DNA from: Paenibacillus agri
GTDB lineage: Bacteria; Bacillota; Bacilli; Paenibacillales; Paenibacillaceae
NCBI RefSeq assembly: GCF_013359945.1
Contig: NZ_JABWCS010000207.1
Coordinates: 1-64,000 of the forward strand
DNA length: 64,000 nt
Direction: 5' to 3'
Shown here: positions 1 through 8,905 of the stretch, piece by piece
Layout: every line of letters begins with the position of its first letter
Numbering within the stretch: the first letter of the stretch is position 1
The notes under the pieces: model-generated
The model's database searches: none
Told to the model about the DNA's origin: nothing
What the model saw: only the letters and a program-made list of their open reading frames with translations
Translations under genes and position numbers: made by a program

Positions 1-213
1 AATAGGTTTTTTCGAGCGATCACTTCCTCGAATTACTTCAAGAAAATAACCATCCGAAAACTTATCGAAAAGAGCGATTGCTCATTTTGAAACATCTGAC
101 GAGAATTAAAATTCTCATTTTTGAACTCACTTTCGTGAATTCGATACTCACTCGTTGTTCAGTTTTCAAAGATCAAGCTGTTCTCGTTGTCCGCTCAATG
201 TCTCAGCAGCAAC
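1..213 (-). promoter_or_regulatory. rRNA operon leader (upstream of 16S rRNA, gene outside window)
   Basis: Read on the minus strand, this stretch contains the boxA-like antitermination sequence CTTTGAAAACTGAACAACGA (about 152-171), then an AT-rich leader running to the window edge. In Bacillales this text normally precedes the 16S rRNA (a similar text also precedes 23S). Because a strong promoter lies just upstream, the 16S leader is the better reading. The 16S gene itself lies beyond position 1, so no rRNA is annotated. The short open frame on the plus strand here (78-329) is not considered a gene. Confidence 0.72.
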
Positions 214-219
214 TCTTAT

Positions 220-249
220 ACTATAACATGTTGCCCTCGTTTTCGTCAA
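220..249 (-). promoter_or_regulatory. rrn promoter
   Basis: On the minus strand, TTGACG (244-249) and TATAGT (220-225) are separated by 18 bp, preceded by an A/T-rich tract that could act as an UP element. The site lies about 50 bp upstream of the boxA-like sequence, so it fits a sigma-A rRNA promoter. It reads leftward. Confidence 0.7.
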
Positions 250-407
250 CCCTTTTTTTTAATTTCTTTTTTCAGGTTGTTCATCGATTGTTTTCCAACA
301 AATCGCTGTCTCAGAGGGACGAGTTATAATTTATCACATCTTCATGCGATGAGTCAACTATAAATTTATATTTATTTCACAATCCCCATTCCTAAGCTAC
401 AACAAAC

Positions 408-433
408 AAAAAAAGAGAGTGCTCCGCCTCTCC
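408..433 (-). terminator. terminator of ygxA
   Basis: On the minus strand a short GAGAG/CTCTC hairpin is followed by seven T residues, about 55 bp after the ygxA stop. The stem is short, so strength is uncertain, but the position separates ygxA from the rrn promoter. Confidence 0.5.
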
Positions 434-486
434 CTACCCACAGCTTTTATCTATAGTATATCGTTCCAGCGTGCTTCTTCTTATCT

Positions 487-1365
487 CTATACAGTATAGC
501 GAACAGCATGACCTTCCCCCGGATTAGCTTCACCCCAGGAAGTAATTTCTCGAAGTAGTGAACGGGAGGCAAGTTTACGAAGAACAAGCGGAAGTTCGGC
601 TTCCAGCGGTTTTAGACCTGAATGCTGAAGGAGTTCTGCGATGCTCCATGGCTCTTTACGGCTCTTCAGAATGGAGAGAAGTAAACTACAACAATCAACC
701 ATCTTCGACATGATTGAGAAATCACAGGCTAACAAGATCAGCTCCACTCTTTGTTCCAGCGTCTCCGTGCTTACAGTGAGTTCTTCATACAGCTTATGGA
801 CCGGTGTGTTCATCTTTTTAACTTGATCCCATACAGCCGGCTCGGGAAAACAACCACTTTCGCTCACTTCTATGCGTGCCCAATGATACAGTGCCATCAA
901 TATACAATTGTAAGCATCCATAATACACGAGGCCTCCAGGTAGCGTTTGGCCTTCAAGTACATATGCAAAAAACGGGCGAATTCCATAAACAATACCCGT
1001 TCCTTTAGCGACCCTGTAAATTGAGCGATCTCCCTGCGCATGTCCTCAAGAATGCCCTTCGGATCCCAGATTACCTCTCCCGACATCAAACTAGTAAGAA
1101 GTTCATTGTTATCCCCCGCCATAACTGCCCGTTCGAGAGCAGACAAGCTTACGTGGAGAGAATGGGTGTGCCGCTCACCCGCAATCGTCTGGCTAATTAG
1201 ACGTTCCTTCTCCTGCCCTTCATGCAGCATCAGCACGACCATATCAAAATCGTGAAGTAGCGCACTCTGAAAAGGAGCGTTCCCCTTCCGCCGCATTGCC
1301 ACGGCGCCGAGAACACTATCATCAAACGTTTCTCCACTTAACAAAGTCAAATTGGACAGTTCCAT
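487..1365 (-). CDS. ygxA: Nucleotidyltransferase-like protein YgxA
   Basis: Soluble protein of about 292 residues resembling B. subtilis YgxA (nucleotidyltransferase-like family, NTF-like plus C-terminal helical/winged-helix-like region). Substrate and reaction are unknown. The start chosen is the ATG at 1365 (MELSNLTLL), preceded by GGAGGG at 5 bp; an in-frame TTG at 1380 is possible but has no ribosome site. The gene lies between an rRNA promoter and divergent ygzB, the same place as in B. subtilis (perR-ygzB-ygxA-rrnD). That gene order supports the call more than any catalytic motif I can see. Confidence 0.75.
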   Translation of the reverse strand: MELSNLTLLSGETFDDSVLGAVAMRRKGNAPFQSALLHDFDMVVLMLHEGQEKERLISQTIAGERHTHSLHVSLSALERAVMAGDNNELLTSLMSGEVIWDPKGILEDMRREIAQFTGSLKERVLFMEFARFLHMYLKAKRYLEASCIMDAYNCILMALYHWARIEVSESGCFPEPAVWDQVKKMNTPVHKLYEELTVSTETLEQRVELILLACDFSIMSKMVDCCSLLLSILKSRKEPWSIAELLQHSGLKPLEAELPLVLRKLASRSLLREITSWGEANPGEGHAVRYTV

Positions 1366-1503
1366 ACTTCCCTCCATCAAATTTGGCGATTTTGCGTCAA
1401 TTCAGTTATAATTCAGGTATAATTTACTTAGTAATGTAATTCTACATATCGCTGTTAGTTCCTTCTGGTCAACCGAACTATATTTAGTTAGGAGTTAATA
1501 CTC

Positions 1504-1872
1504 ATGAAATTCAAATCGGCCAAGATCAACGCTTTCCGTACATGGGGACTTCTGCTCACAATGCTTGGAATGGGACTAATGATTTTGGGGACTGCTGGTA
1601 TTGTATTCTGGGGCCCGGCCGGTAAAGTATTTGCCGGAATTGGACTTGTAATCGGTTTAATTGCGATGGTCGCCAGTATGGCCATCTATTTCTGGGCTGG
1701 CATGCTCTCTACAAGCGCTGTGCAGGTAGAATGCCCGGAATGTCATAAGTTCACCAAAATGCTCGGCAAAACCGACCGCTGCATGTTCTGTCACACCATT
1801 CTCACACTGGACCCAAACCAGGCGAATATTACTGCAGAACAGCTTAAACAACAGCAGCTTAACCAGAATTAG
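1504..1872 (+). CDS. ygzB: UPF0295 membrane protein YgzB
   Basis: 122 residues with two hydrophobic segments (about residues 15-38 and 45-68) followed by a cytosolic CPECHK...CMFC zinc-ribbon-like motif (two CxxC pairs) and a Gln-rich tail. This is the layout of the UPF0295/YgzB family. A ribosome site TTAGGAG precedes the ATG. Function is unknown. It is divergent from ygxA and close to perR, as in B. subtilis. In other Bacillales it often sits beside perR, but nothing here shows co-transcription because perR is on the other strand. Confidence 0.85.
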   Translation: MKFKSAKINAFRTWGLLLTMLGMGLMILGTAGIVFWGPAGKVFAGIGLVIGLIAMVASMAIYFWAGMLSTSAVQVECPECHKFTKMLGKTDRCMFCHTILTLDPNQANITAEQLKQQQLNQN

Positions 1873-1933
1873 AAATGCTTGCTTGCTTGCTTGCACCCCC
1901 CATCTGAATGTTACTCCAACTAGATATGCATAG

Positions 1934-1969
1934 AAAAAGGGACATCCGGTTAGCCGGAGTCCCTTTTTA
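1934..1969. terminator. bidirectional terminator between ygzB and the GH18 gene
   Basis: Hairpin AAAAAGGGAC..CCGG ttag CCGG..GTCCCTTTTT with A and T tracts on both sides. It lies between convergent ygzB (+) and the GH18 gene (-), so it can serve both. Confidence 0.85.
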
Positions 1970-1987
1970 GATTATTTTAACAAAATA

Positions 1988-3709
1988 TTACTTATGAATT
2001 CCCTGTAAAGCTTCCCATGCCGACGGATTAGCAAAGCTACGGTTCCAAGAACCAATGCCTCCAAGTCCGAGGGACTGGGCAAGCTCCACTCTAGCCTTCA
2101 ACGACGTCTTATCCTCGATCCATATTTTGCGAAGAACGCCTTCTTCCTTGTACTCTACATAATTCTGCCCTGCACTCTCATCAAAAGTTGGTTTCAACTT
2201 CTTCTCATTGATGATCTTGTCCACTGCATTCATGCTCACTGCCTTGGAGCTGACCTTCGTCTTGCCACCCACTGGAGTCTCGGTCCAGATCCGTGTATAC
2301 AGAGGCACACCAAGGATCAGTTTCTCTGGAGGTACCTCATCTTCATCGATAATGCGATTCATCGCTTTCTTGACCCATGGCAGTGAAGCTACAGATCCCG
2401 CTTTGGGACTAGCTGCCCAATGCTCATCATACGCCATAACGATCAGAAAATCCGTAAGCGAACCCAGGGAACGACGATCAAGGAACAACGACCACATTTC
2501 ACTGTTCGATTTTGGGGTGACGTCTATGGATACGATGAGGTTTTTGGCTTGCGCCATCGGCTTCAGTTCGCGCATAAACTGCGTAACGTTCTCCCCGTCC
2601 TTCGTATACACATTCTCAAAGTCTATGTTGATCCCGTCAAGATTGTACAGATCTGCATATTCCAGCATCTGCACGATCGTCCTCATCCGCTTCTCATAAG
2701 TGGACAAAGCTTGTGTTGTCAGATCAGCCTCAAAGCTGTTACTGAGCAGGCCCCATACTTCCATTCCCTGAGCATGAGCCCACTGCACATAAGCGCTGTC
2801 AGCCTGGCTGCGAACATTCCCATCGGTATCCACAATCCGGAACCAGGTAGGACTGACTACATTAATACCCGGCAGCTTGCCGATTGCGTTCGGGTCTGGC
2901 TTGCGTTCGTAGACGGCTTCCCAGATGAGGTTAACAGGCTTTCCATTCCAGCTACGCTCAGCCCTTGAAGGCGTCACTGGCTTCACCTCAACGGTTTTAT
3001 CACCGTCAGGGATAATATCGCCCGTCTTGGCATATCCCGTATAGCCACTGTCCAGCTGCACATACAACCAGCCCTCTTCGGCTTCTTTCCAGATTCTCAC
3101 CGGAGCTCCGGGAGGCATGTCCGCTACTATTGGTGCATGAACCGTGGCTTCTGTACGCAAGGCAACTGTTTTGCCTCCGGCATCCCCCTTCACTTTTCCA
3201 AGCGGAACCGATTCTCCTGCACTCATTAACAAGACCGCACCGGTATCCTTGTCCTCTTGGACTTCAAACCCGTACAAATCCTCAAGCGTTGCTGTTGGCA
3301 GATAAGTCACACCACCCTTCACTTCCGGCGCGAGCCGAAGCTGCAGGGGCTTGTTATTGAGACTGGCATCCGTTGTGTTCTCCTGCATATAAAGAAGTTC
3401 ATTACCTGTTGATAGGATCACCGATTTCGTAGCCGCTTCATAGCGGATAGACGGATCTACATACTCCTGAAGCAGCGGCAGCGGTAAAAGAAGGCCATCT
3501 CCCGTTCCAGTGGCGGAGTAGCCGGTCAGCTCTCCTTTGACGAATACAGGTCTCTCCAGCCCCTTCCAGTCCGGGTCCACATGCTGCCGGTTCGGCATTA
3601 TATAAAAGACCACCCAGTAAGCTGCAGCTGCGATAACCAAAAGCCCAAGTAGGCGGCGAAAAAAGCTTCCGCGTTTTTTAACATGTCTTTGTCCATGTCT
3701 TCTGTCCAA
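1988..3709 (-). CDS. Membrane-anchored glycoside hydrolase family 18 protein with SH3 domain
   Basis: 573 residues. A basic N-terminus and one hydrophobic segment (about 19-40) anchor the protein outside the cell. A copper-amine-oxidase-N-like/stalk region follows, then an SH3-like domain (about 180-235, ending in GYTGYAKTGDI) and a C-terminal GH18 TIM barrel (about 255-570). The GH18 signature DGINIDFE carries the catalytic Glu, so activity on chitin-like or peptidoglycan glycans (as in spore SleL/YaaH relatives) is plausible. No LysM domain is seen. The start is TTG at 3709, supported by GGAGG at 7 bp. A sporulation or wall role is inference. Confidence 0.85.
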   Translation of the reverse strand: MDRRHGQRHVKKRGSFFRRLLGLLVIAAAAYWVVFYIMPNRQHVDPDWKGLERPVFVKGELTGYSATGTGDGLLLPLPLLQEYVDPSIRYEAATKSVILSTGNELLYMQENTTDASLNNKPLQLRLAPEVKGGVTYLPTATLEDLYGFEVQEDKDTGAVLLMSAGESVPLGKVKGDAGGKTVALRTEATVHAPIVADMPPGAPVRIWKEAEEGWLYVQLDSGYTGYAKTGDIIPDGDKTVEVKPVTPSRAERSWNGKPVNLIWEAVYERKPDPNAIGKLPGINVVSPTWFRIVDTDGNVRSQADSAYVQWAHAQGMEVWGLLSNSFEADLTTQALSTYEKRMRTIVQMLEYADLYNLDGINIDFENVYTKDGENVTQFMRELKPMAQAKNLIVSIDVTPKSNSEMWSLFLDRRSLGSLTDFLIVMAYDEHWAASPKAGSVASLPWVKKAMNRIIDEDEVPPEKLILGVPLYTRIWTETPVGGKTKVSSKAVSMNAVDKIINEKKLKPTFDESAGQNYVEYKEEGVLRKIWIEDKTSLKARVELAQSLGLGGIGSWNRSFANPSAWEALQGIHK

Positions 3710-3943
3710 GATGCATCCTCCAACTATAACATTTTTGAATTAAGGTTAAATACGGCTAGCACCGACTTTAAGTATACGCGCTAAATGCCTGTTTTGTTTC
3801 GAAAATCGCTGGAATAAATCCCTGATTCTGCAAGTAGAAACGGTTTGCCTTCCTCTAAGGGACGGTATCCGTTTCAGGAGAAAGAAATATTAAAGATGAT
3901 TTATAGCGAAAACATATATATCCTTATATTTTTAAAAAATTAT

Positions 3944-3988
3944 AAAAAATAAAACGTGCAGCTTCCGTTGACCGGATTCCGCACGTCA
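3944..3988 (-). terminator. perR terminator; nothing else in 3710-4068
   Basis: On the minus strand an ACGTGC/GCACGT stem with an inner TCCG/CGGA stem is followed by TTTATTTTTT, about 80 bp after the perR stop. The rest of this 359-bp gap holds one further imperfect hairpin (AAACGG..CCGTTT, about 3838-3874) and no recognisable gene. Confidence 0.6.
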
Positions 3989-4068
3989 TGGACAGACAGG
4001 CCATAGGTCTCCCGGATCATCCGAAGTGCCTTGCTTTCCCGCCTTTTACTATTCAGCTGCTTGTAATT

Positions 4069-4506
4069 CTACTGCTGGATCTTCTTGTCATTGCACTCTT
4101 CACATACTCCATAAAGTTCCATACGGAGTCCCGTAATTCTGAATCCCGTCTCCTCTGCTGCACGATGTTCCACATCATGAAGCGGCGGATAACTGAAATC
4201 CTCTATCTTGCCGCATGTCTGGCAGATCACATGATAATGATCCGAGACATTGGCGTCGAACCTGCTGGAATTATCGCCGTAAGTCAATTCACGAACCATA
4301 CCGGCTTCCATGAACATTTTGAGATTATTATATACGGTTGCCACGCTCATGCTTGGAAACTTAGGCTCCAGCGCCCGGTAAATATCGTCCGCCGTCGGAT
4401 GATTCATCGCTTCCATCAAATACGTAAGTATTGCATGTCGCTGGGGTGTAATACGGACACCGGTTGTCTTTAATTGTTCCAATGCATGTTGTACGCCACT
4501 ACCCAT
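4069..4506 (-). CDS. perR: Peroxide-sensing transcriptional repressor PerR (Fur family)
   Basis: 145 residues, the same length as B. subtilis PerR and very similar throughout (TGVRITPQRHAIL, ADDIYRALE, MSVATVYNNL, ELTYGDNSSRFD). N-terminal winged helix, then a dimerisation domain. The structural zinc site CxxC...CxxC is intact (CQTC and CEEC), and the His/Asp residues of the regulatory Fe/Mn site are present (RFD, HYH). Metal-catalysed oxidation of these His residues relieves repression in the family. The start is ATG at 4506 after GGCGGTGG; an upstream in-frame TTG is less likely. A TTACAATTGTAA palindrome upstream suggests autoregulation. The pfeT-like gene at 58.6 kb is a plausible target. 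Confidence 0.95.
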   Translation of the reverse strand: MGSGVQHALEQLKTTGVRITPQRHAILTYLMEAMNHPTADDIYRALEPKFPSMSVATVYNNLKMFMEAGMVRELTYGDNSSRFDANVSDHYHVICQTCGKIEDFSYPPLHDVEHRAAEETGFRITGLRMELYGVCEECNDKKIQQ

Positions 4507-4548
4507 AATTGCCACCGCCTTCAAATTAAAACTTCAGTAAAAGTATAT

Positions 4549-4560
4549 TTACAATTGTAA
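4549..4560 (-). promoter_or_regulatory. candidate PerR box upstream of perR
   Basis: Perfect 12-bp palindrome TTACAATTGTAA, 43 bp upstream of the perR start, resembling the TTATAATnATTATAA PerR consensus in its half-sites. Autoregulation is known for perR in B. subtilis; binding here is inferred. Confidence 0.45.
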
Positions 4561-4631
4561 GACCGCTCTTTCAATATTGTCAATGTGGTCAGTACATTAT
4601 ATTTATTATTATATAAGAAAAATTACTTTAT

Positions 4632-6524
4632 TCAATATTTCCTCACATTTAGATTGCTGTTTCCTTCTACATGCAGCTTAAATTCTGCCATTCCCGATTC
4701 TCCAGAGATTGTTTTTTTGTCGATAACCGTTCCCGGCAAATCCGAGATGATATCTCCGTATCCACTGGAACCACTCAGTTTGTAATCTCCTGTCTCGGGG
4801 AGGTATAAGCTGATGTCACCCACTGCGCTGTAAATATCCCAGTCCCCGCCAACGGAAGGTGAACGAACAATAATACCACCATTCAGGGATTCTGCATGCA
4901 GCTTCAGAGGCGCACCATCAATCTCCAGATTGCCGTTCTTGCTGGAAAGATCAATGTTATCATTGCTGTTCATAGCGCTGACATTGCCGACTACTGTCGA
5001 CAGCTTCAAGGCACCGTTCACATCCCAGGCGTTCATATCTCCACCGTTCGTCGTCAAATCCACGCTACCCTGCACCGCTCTGGCACGGACCGCACCATTC
5101 AGCGTCTTCCCTTTAACATCGCCGTAGATTCGGTGAAGAATCAATTGACCATTGCCCGTCTCCAGGGAAATGTCCTTGATCGCTTCTACATTCTGGAGTG
5201 TTATGCCACCGTTCATAGTGCGGACCTCGACGTCAAACCGTCGGTCCTCTGGTAACGAAATATCCAGGTTCATTCGCGGTTGACGCTTGCCTGAATCACC
5301 GTAGGCTTTGCTTTTGGGGGTGATTTTGATATTGGGACCTTCAACCACATCCACAAAGGACTGCTCGGAGATTGCTTCAGCCACCGCACCTTCTAATTGA
5401 TCTACCCAGACGGTAGTATTGATCTCAATATTCTGCACTGGAGCACGGTGCAGCAGGATATCTCCGTTGATCCCGTCTATTGAGATTTTCGCGGTATTAA
5501 GTTCAACCGGGACAATTAGCGTGGGCTTCTTAAATTCCCTTCCTTGTGCTTCCCCGTAATCAACGGCGGCTGCGGTTAAATTGAGGCTCACACGGTTCCA
5601 TAAATGCAGATAATGTTCCTGCTCCGCAACAAGAAAGACACTCGCCGCCAGTACAATAGCAGACAACAGGCCTCTAAGATCAAGCTTCGCTCTTGCAGCA
5701 TGGTTTGCGTTCACACGGCGGGCAAAGACATATATAAGCAAGTACTCCACACCCCAAAGTACAGGGATCATTGGCCACCACTTCAGCAGGAGCAGCATCC
5801 GGTCCGTCCCATCTTTCCAATCGAGGAATAGAAGGATGCCGACACTAATTAGCAGAACAACAGCTGTATATCTCCCAACGCGACGCTTCCGGCGCTCCTT
5901 CCGTCTCCGCAGGGCAGCTCCATTGGCAATCTCCCTAGTCCCCAGTAACAAACCAGCTCCTACCAAAGCTATTGCGATTGCAGCCTCCACGTGATGCTCG
6001 ATGAAATACTGCATCCATGGTGGCTTTTGCCGGAAAAGAAAGAGCAGCGTCCCGCCAAATAGCAGCATCAGGCCAAACGATAGGCCAGGCTCAGTAACAA
6101 AGGTCCGGCGTTTGGAGGGCACAGGAGCAATTCCGGGGTCTTGTTCCACTGGAAATCGCAAAATCCGATCTGCAGATTGCAGCACGTCGTATACATTATA
6201 GAAATAAAGCACAGGGATCAATAACCCCAGCAGGATCAGCAGCGGCACATTAATCTGCATGCCTATTGACGAGAAATATATTAATGCAGAAATATCTAAA
6301 AGAATTGCAAAGATAAAAGATATCCCTTTGCGAAGCAGCCCAAAGTAGATATGCCCGGACCCGGGAATAAGCGCCGCCAGCAAGCCGGCAATAAATTTAC
6401 GTTTGCGTCTGCGCCGTTTGGGCCGGGGCGGAATACGTTTAGGCTGACCCTCATCCTGAAGTGACTCTTGCACATCCACTTCACTCTGCTCTTCTTCGGG
6501 AACGAACTCCGGCTTATCTGTCAT
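4632..6524 (-). CDS. Multi-spanning membrane protein with DUF4097 beta-strand repeat domain
   Basis: 630 residues. A charged N-terminus (very basic RRRRKRK at about 37-43) is followed by about 7-8 hydrophobic segments between residues 45 and 310. A C-terminal domain (about 350-630) consists of repeated short beta strands with recurring NG/GD turns (INGDI, MNGGI, GNGQL, LNGAV, NGGDM, GNV, NGNLEI), typical of DUF4097/adhesin-like domains. Function is unknown; in this family the beta domain is often paired with a membrane part and linked to envelope or stress regulation. Good ribosome site (GGAGGAG). No transport motif is visible. Confidence 0.75.
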   Translation of the reverse strand: MTDKPEFVPEEEQSEVDVQESLQDEGQPKRIPPRPKRRRRKRKFIAGLLAALIPGSGHIYFGLLRKGISFIFAILLDISALIYFSSIGMQINVPLLILLGLLIPVLYFYNVYDVLQSADRILRFPVEQDPGIAPVPSKRRTFVTEPGLSFGLMLLFGGTLLFLFRQKPPWMQYFIEHHVEAAIAIALVGAGLLLGTREIANGAALRRRKERRKRRVGRYTAVVLLISVGILLFLDWKDGTDRMLLLLKWWPMIPVLWGVEYLLIYVFARRVNANHAARAKLDLRGLLSAIVLAASVFLVAEQEHYLHLWNRVSLNLTAAAVDYGEAQGREFKKPTLIVPVELNTAKISIDGINGDILLHRAPVQNIEINTTVWVDQLEGAVAEAISEQSFVDVVEGPNIKITPKSKAYGDSGKRQPRMNLDISLPEDRRFDVEVRTMNGGITLQNVEAIKDISLETGNGQLILHRIYGDVKGKTLNGAVRARAVQGSVDLTTNGGDMNAWDVNGALKLSTVVGNVSAMNSNDNIDLSSKNGNLEIDGAPLKLHAESLNGGIIVRSPSVGGDWDIYSAVGDISLYLPETGDYKLSGSSGYGDIISDLPGTVIDKKTISGESGMAEFKLHVEGNSNLNVRKY

Positions 6525-6563
6525 TCCTGGCTCCTCCTCTCTCCAAGATTGCCTTGTCCTGCC

Positions 6564-7031
6564 TCAAAGGTGACCCCTCCGGTAAAACTCGACCAGTTCA
6601 ACACCAGGTGCAACTTCTTCTACTCCCACTTGAACAAATCCATGCTTTGTGTACAAGGCAACCGCAGGAAGGTTCAGTTTGCCAGTGGAAACGATGAACT
6701 GTTCCATCTCACTGTATTTTTCAAATACGTATTCCAAGAGCGCACTGCCAACTCCCTTACGGAAGTGGCCCGGGTTCACCATCATCCGGGTAATCGTCAG
6801 CTTGCCAGGTGATTCTTCTTCAACAGCAACTGCACCCATCAACTCACAGGCGTGGTCATGACAGCCGTAAAAAATCTCCGGGGATTGTCTTAGCATATCC
6901 CTCGTCTCCATTAGTGGAGGAATCTCATGAAATCCGATGAGCTCCGCTTCCAAGCGGTATGCCTTGTGTTGAAGGCTCCATAAATCATCAACAGTCATCT
7001 CATCCTGAAGATCAATTCTTGTTATATTCAT
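6564..7031 (-). CDS. GNAT-family N-acetyltransferase
   Basis: About 155 residues from the ATG at 7031 (MNITRIDLQDE), preceded by GGCGGGA. The acetyl-CoA-binding segment is clear: ITRMMVNPGHFRKGVGSALL (motif A, R/Q-x-x-G-x-G/A variant). A C-terminal ALYTKHGFVQVG follows, typical of GNAT motif B. The substrate cannot be named. It lies 39 bp upstream of the DUF4097 gene and 94 bp downstream of gatB on the same strand, so it could be co-transcribed with either. Confidence 0.8.
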   Translation of the reverse strand: MNITRIDLQDEMTVDDLWSLQHKAYRLEAELIGFHEIPPLMETRDMLRQSPEIFYGCHDHACELMGAVAVEEESPGKLTITRMMVNPGHFRKGVGSALLEYVFEKYSEMEQFIVSTGKLNLPAVALYTKHGFVQVGVEEVAPGVELVEFYRRGHL

Positions 7032-7125
7032 TCCCGCCGTCCCCTTATATGCCGCGAAGGGCCTGCCGTTGCCGACAAGCCCCAAGTTATATATCGCTAC
7101 AAGTATATTACCCACAACCAGACAA

Positions 7126-8559
7126 TCAGTTATCTAAAACCTCAGCCAGCAATTTGTTAACAAGGCCTGGGTTTGCTTTGCCTTTACTTTCTTTCATTAC
7201 CTGTCCAACCAGGAAGCCGATCGCTTTTTGCTTGCCCGCTTTATAGTCCTCTACGGACTGCGGATTGGCCGCAACAACGGCTTCAACGATTCCTTTAATG
7301 GCTCCCTCATCGCTGATTTGTACAAGTCCCTTCTCCTCAACGATAGCTCCAGGCAGTTTGCCGGATTCCAGCATTTCCTTGAAGACGGTCTTGGCAATCT
7401 TGTTGCTGATGGTTCCACCCGCAATAAGGCCGATCATCTCGCCGAGACCCTGAGGGGTGATCTTCACTTGAGACAGCTCCAGATTGTTGCTGTTCAAATA
7501 ACCCAGCAAGTCACCCATGATCCAGTTGGCTACAGCCTTGGCATCCTGGGTATATGCCAGACTTCCCTCGAAGAAATCAGCCAGCGGCTTGGATGAGGTA
7601 ATTACACCAGCATCGTAAGCCGGAAGTCCGAATTCCTCGCTGTAACGAGCTTTTCGTGCATCGGGAAGCTCAGGGATACCCGCGCGAATGGATTCTCTCC
7701 ATGCTTCATCAATATGAAGAACAATTAGATCCGGGTCCGGGAAGTAGCGGTAATCATGCGCCTCTTCCTTACCGCGCATGGACAAGGTCTTGCCTTGAGC
7801 TTCATCCCAGCGGCGCGTCTCCTGTACAACAACACCACCGTCGTCGAGAATCTCAGCCTGACGGTATTCCTCGTACTCCAATCCGCGTAATACACCACGG
7901 AAGGAGTTCATGTTCTTAAGCTCGGCCCGGATGCCAAACTCAGCTTGTCCGTACGGACGCAAGCTGATATTCGCATCACAACGCATCGAGCCCTCTTCCA
8001 TCTTCACATCAGATACATCGCAATATTGCATGATCGCCCGGATTTTTTCCAGGTAAGCCCGTGCTTCTTCTGGTGATCTCAGCTCCGGCTCAGAGACAAT
8101 TTCAATCAGTGGCGTACCCACCCGGTTGAAATCAACAAGTGATGCATAGCCGCCGTCCACGTGGGTCAGCTTACCGGCGTCTTCCTCCAGATGCAGTCGG
8201 GTAATGCCAATCCGCTTGGTCTCCCCATTCACTTCGATATCAATCCAGCCGTTCAGACCAATCGGCTGATCGAACTGGGAAATCTGATAAGCCTTCGGCG
8301 AATCGGGATAAAAATAGTTTTTACGGTCAAATTTGCTAACGTCACCAATGGTACAATTCAGCGCCATTGCGGCCTTCATTGCATAATCCACCGCTTGGCG
8401 GTTCAGTACCGGCAGAACGCCGGGATGGCCCAGGCAGACTGGACAAGTGTGCGTGTTAGGCGGAGCGCCGAATTCGGTGGAGCAGCCGCAAAAGATTTTG
8501 GACTTTGTATGAAGCTCCACATGGACTTCCAGTCCGATAACCGTTTCATATTTAGACAT
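7126..8559 (-). CDS. gatB: Aspartyl/glutamyl-tRNA amidotransferase subunit B
   Basis: 477 residues, full family length. The N-terminal cradle domain ([19 protein letters not shown], then [12 protein letters not shown] with zinc-binding Cys residues) activates misacylated Glu-tRNA(Gln)/Asp-tRNA(Asn). The C-terminal helical YqeY-like tail ([14 protein letters not shown]) binds tRNA. It forms the GatCAB complex with the products of gatC and gatA upstream. Unusually, it is separated from gatA by 346 bp instead of the usual few bases, and its ribosome site is weak (AAGGGA about 12 bp from ATG). It may have its own promoter or rely on read-through. Confidence 0.97.
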   Translation of the reverse strand: MSKYETVIGLEVHVELHTKSKIFCGCSTEFGAPPNTHTCPVCLGHPGVLPVLNRQAVDYAMKAAMALNCTIGDVSKFDRKNYFYPDSPKAYQISQFDQPIGLNGWIDIEVNGETKRIGITRLHLEEDAGKLTHVDGGYASLVDFNRVGTPLIEIVSEPELRSPEEARAYLEKIRAIMQYCDVSDVKMEEGSMRCDANISLRPYGQAEFGIRAELKNMNSFRGVLRGLEYEEYRQAEILDDGGVVVQETRRWDEAQGKTLSMRGKEEAHDYRYFPDPDLIVLHIDEAWRESIRAGIPELPDARKARYSEEFGLPAYDAGVITSSKPLADFFEGSLAYTQDAKAVANWIMGDLLGYLNSNNLELSQVKITPQGLGEMIGLIAGGTISNKIAKTVFKEMLESGKLPGAIVEEKGLVQISDEGAIKGIVEAVVAANPQSVEDYKAGKQKAIGFLVGQVMKESKGKANPGLVNKLLAEVLDN

Positions 8560-8905
8560 AAGTTATCTCATTCCCTTAAAAGTTTTGTGAGCCTATTCTT
8601 CACTATATAGATTGAACTTGTGATTTTTCTACTATGGGATGAGCCGTGACTCCAGAGAATGTTTGGACTTTCGGCCGCTGTTGTCTGCAGATTTCTCAGG
8701 ATTGTACCGCTTTTCGCGGATAAAATCCGGAAAGCCTATGCTTCCGATGCGAGCTTTCCTTCGGAAAGCTTTTAGGCGAACGCCATCGCTCCTACAGTTC
8801 CAAAATTCCCCTACGCCACTTTTCCCTTCTTGTATATTTTCAAGTCCAATTTATATAGATATCTTGTGCAAAACTTGCTTCAGAGCGTAAGCTTCAAAGT
8901 CCGTA
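8560..8905. repeat. repeat-filled gap between gatA and gatB
   Basis: 346 bp without a gene. It contains inverted segments AAAGTTTTGTGAG (about 8579) and GCAAAACTTGC (about 8868), a GGAAAGC/GCTTTCC-rich hairpin region (about 8730-8775), and on the minus strand a module beginning TTTGGAACTGTAGG (about 8803 leftward). The same module and the same AAAGTTTTGTGA/CAAAACTTGCTTC pair recur at 60.58-61.0 kb, so this is probably a dispersed Paenibacillus-type intergenic repeat. No coding potential is seen. Confidence 0.6.

Noticed and set aside
78-329. Open frame of 83 codons on the plus strand
   Set aside because: It lies in the antisense of an rRNA leader with boxA and promoter motifs and has no ribosome site.
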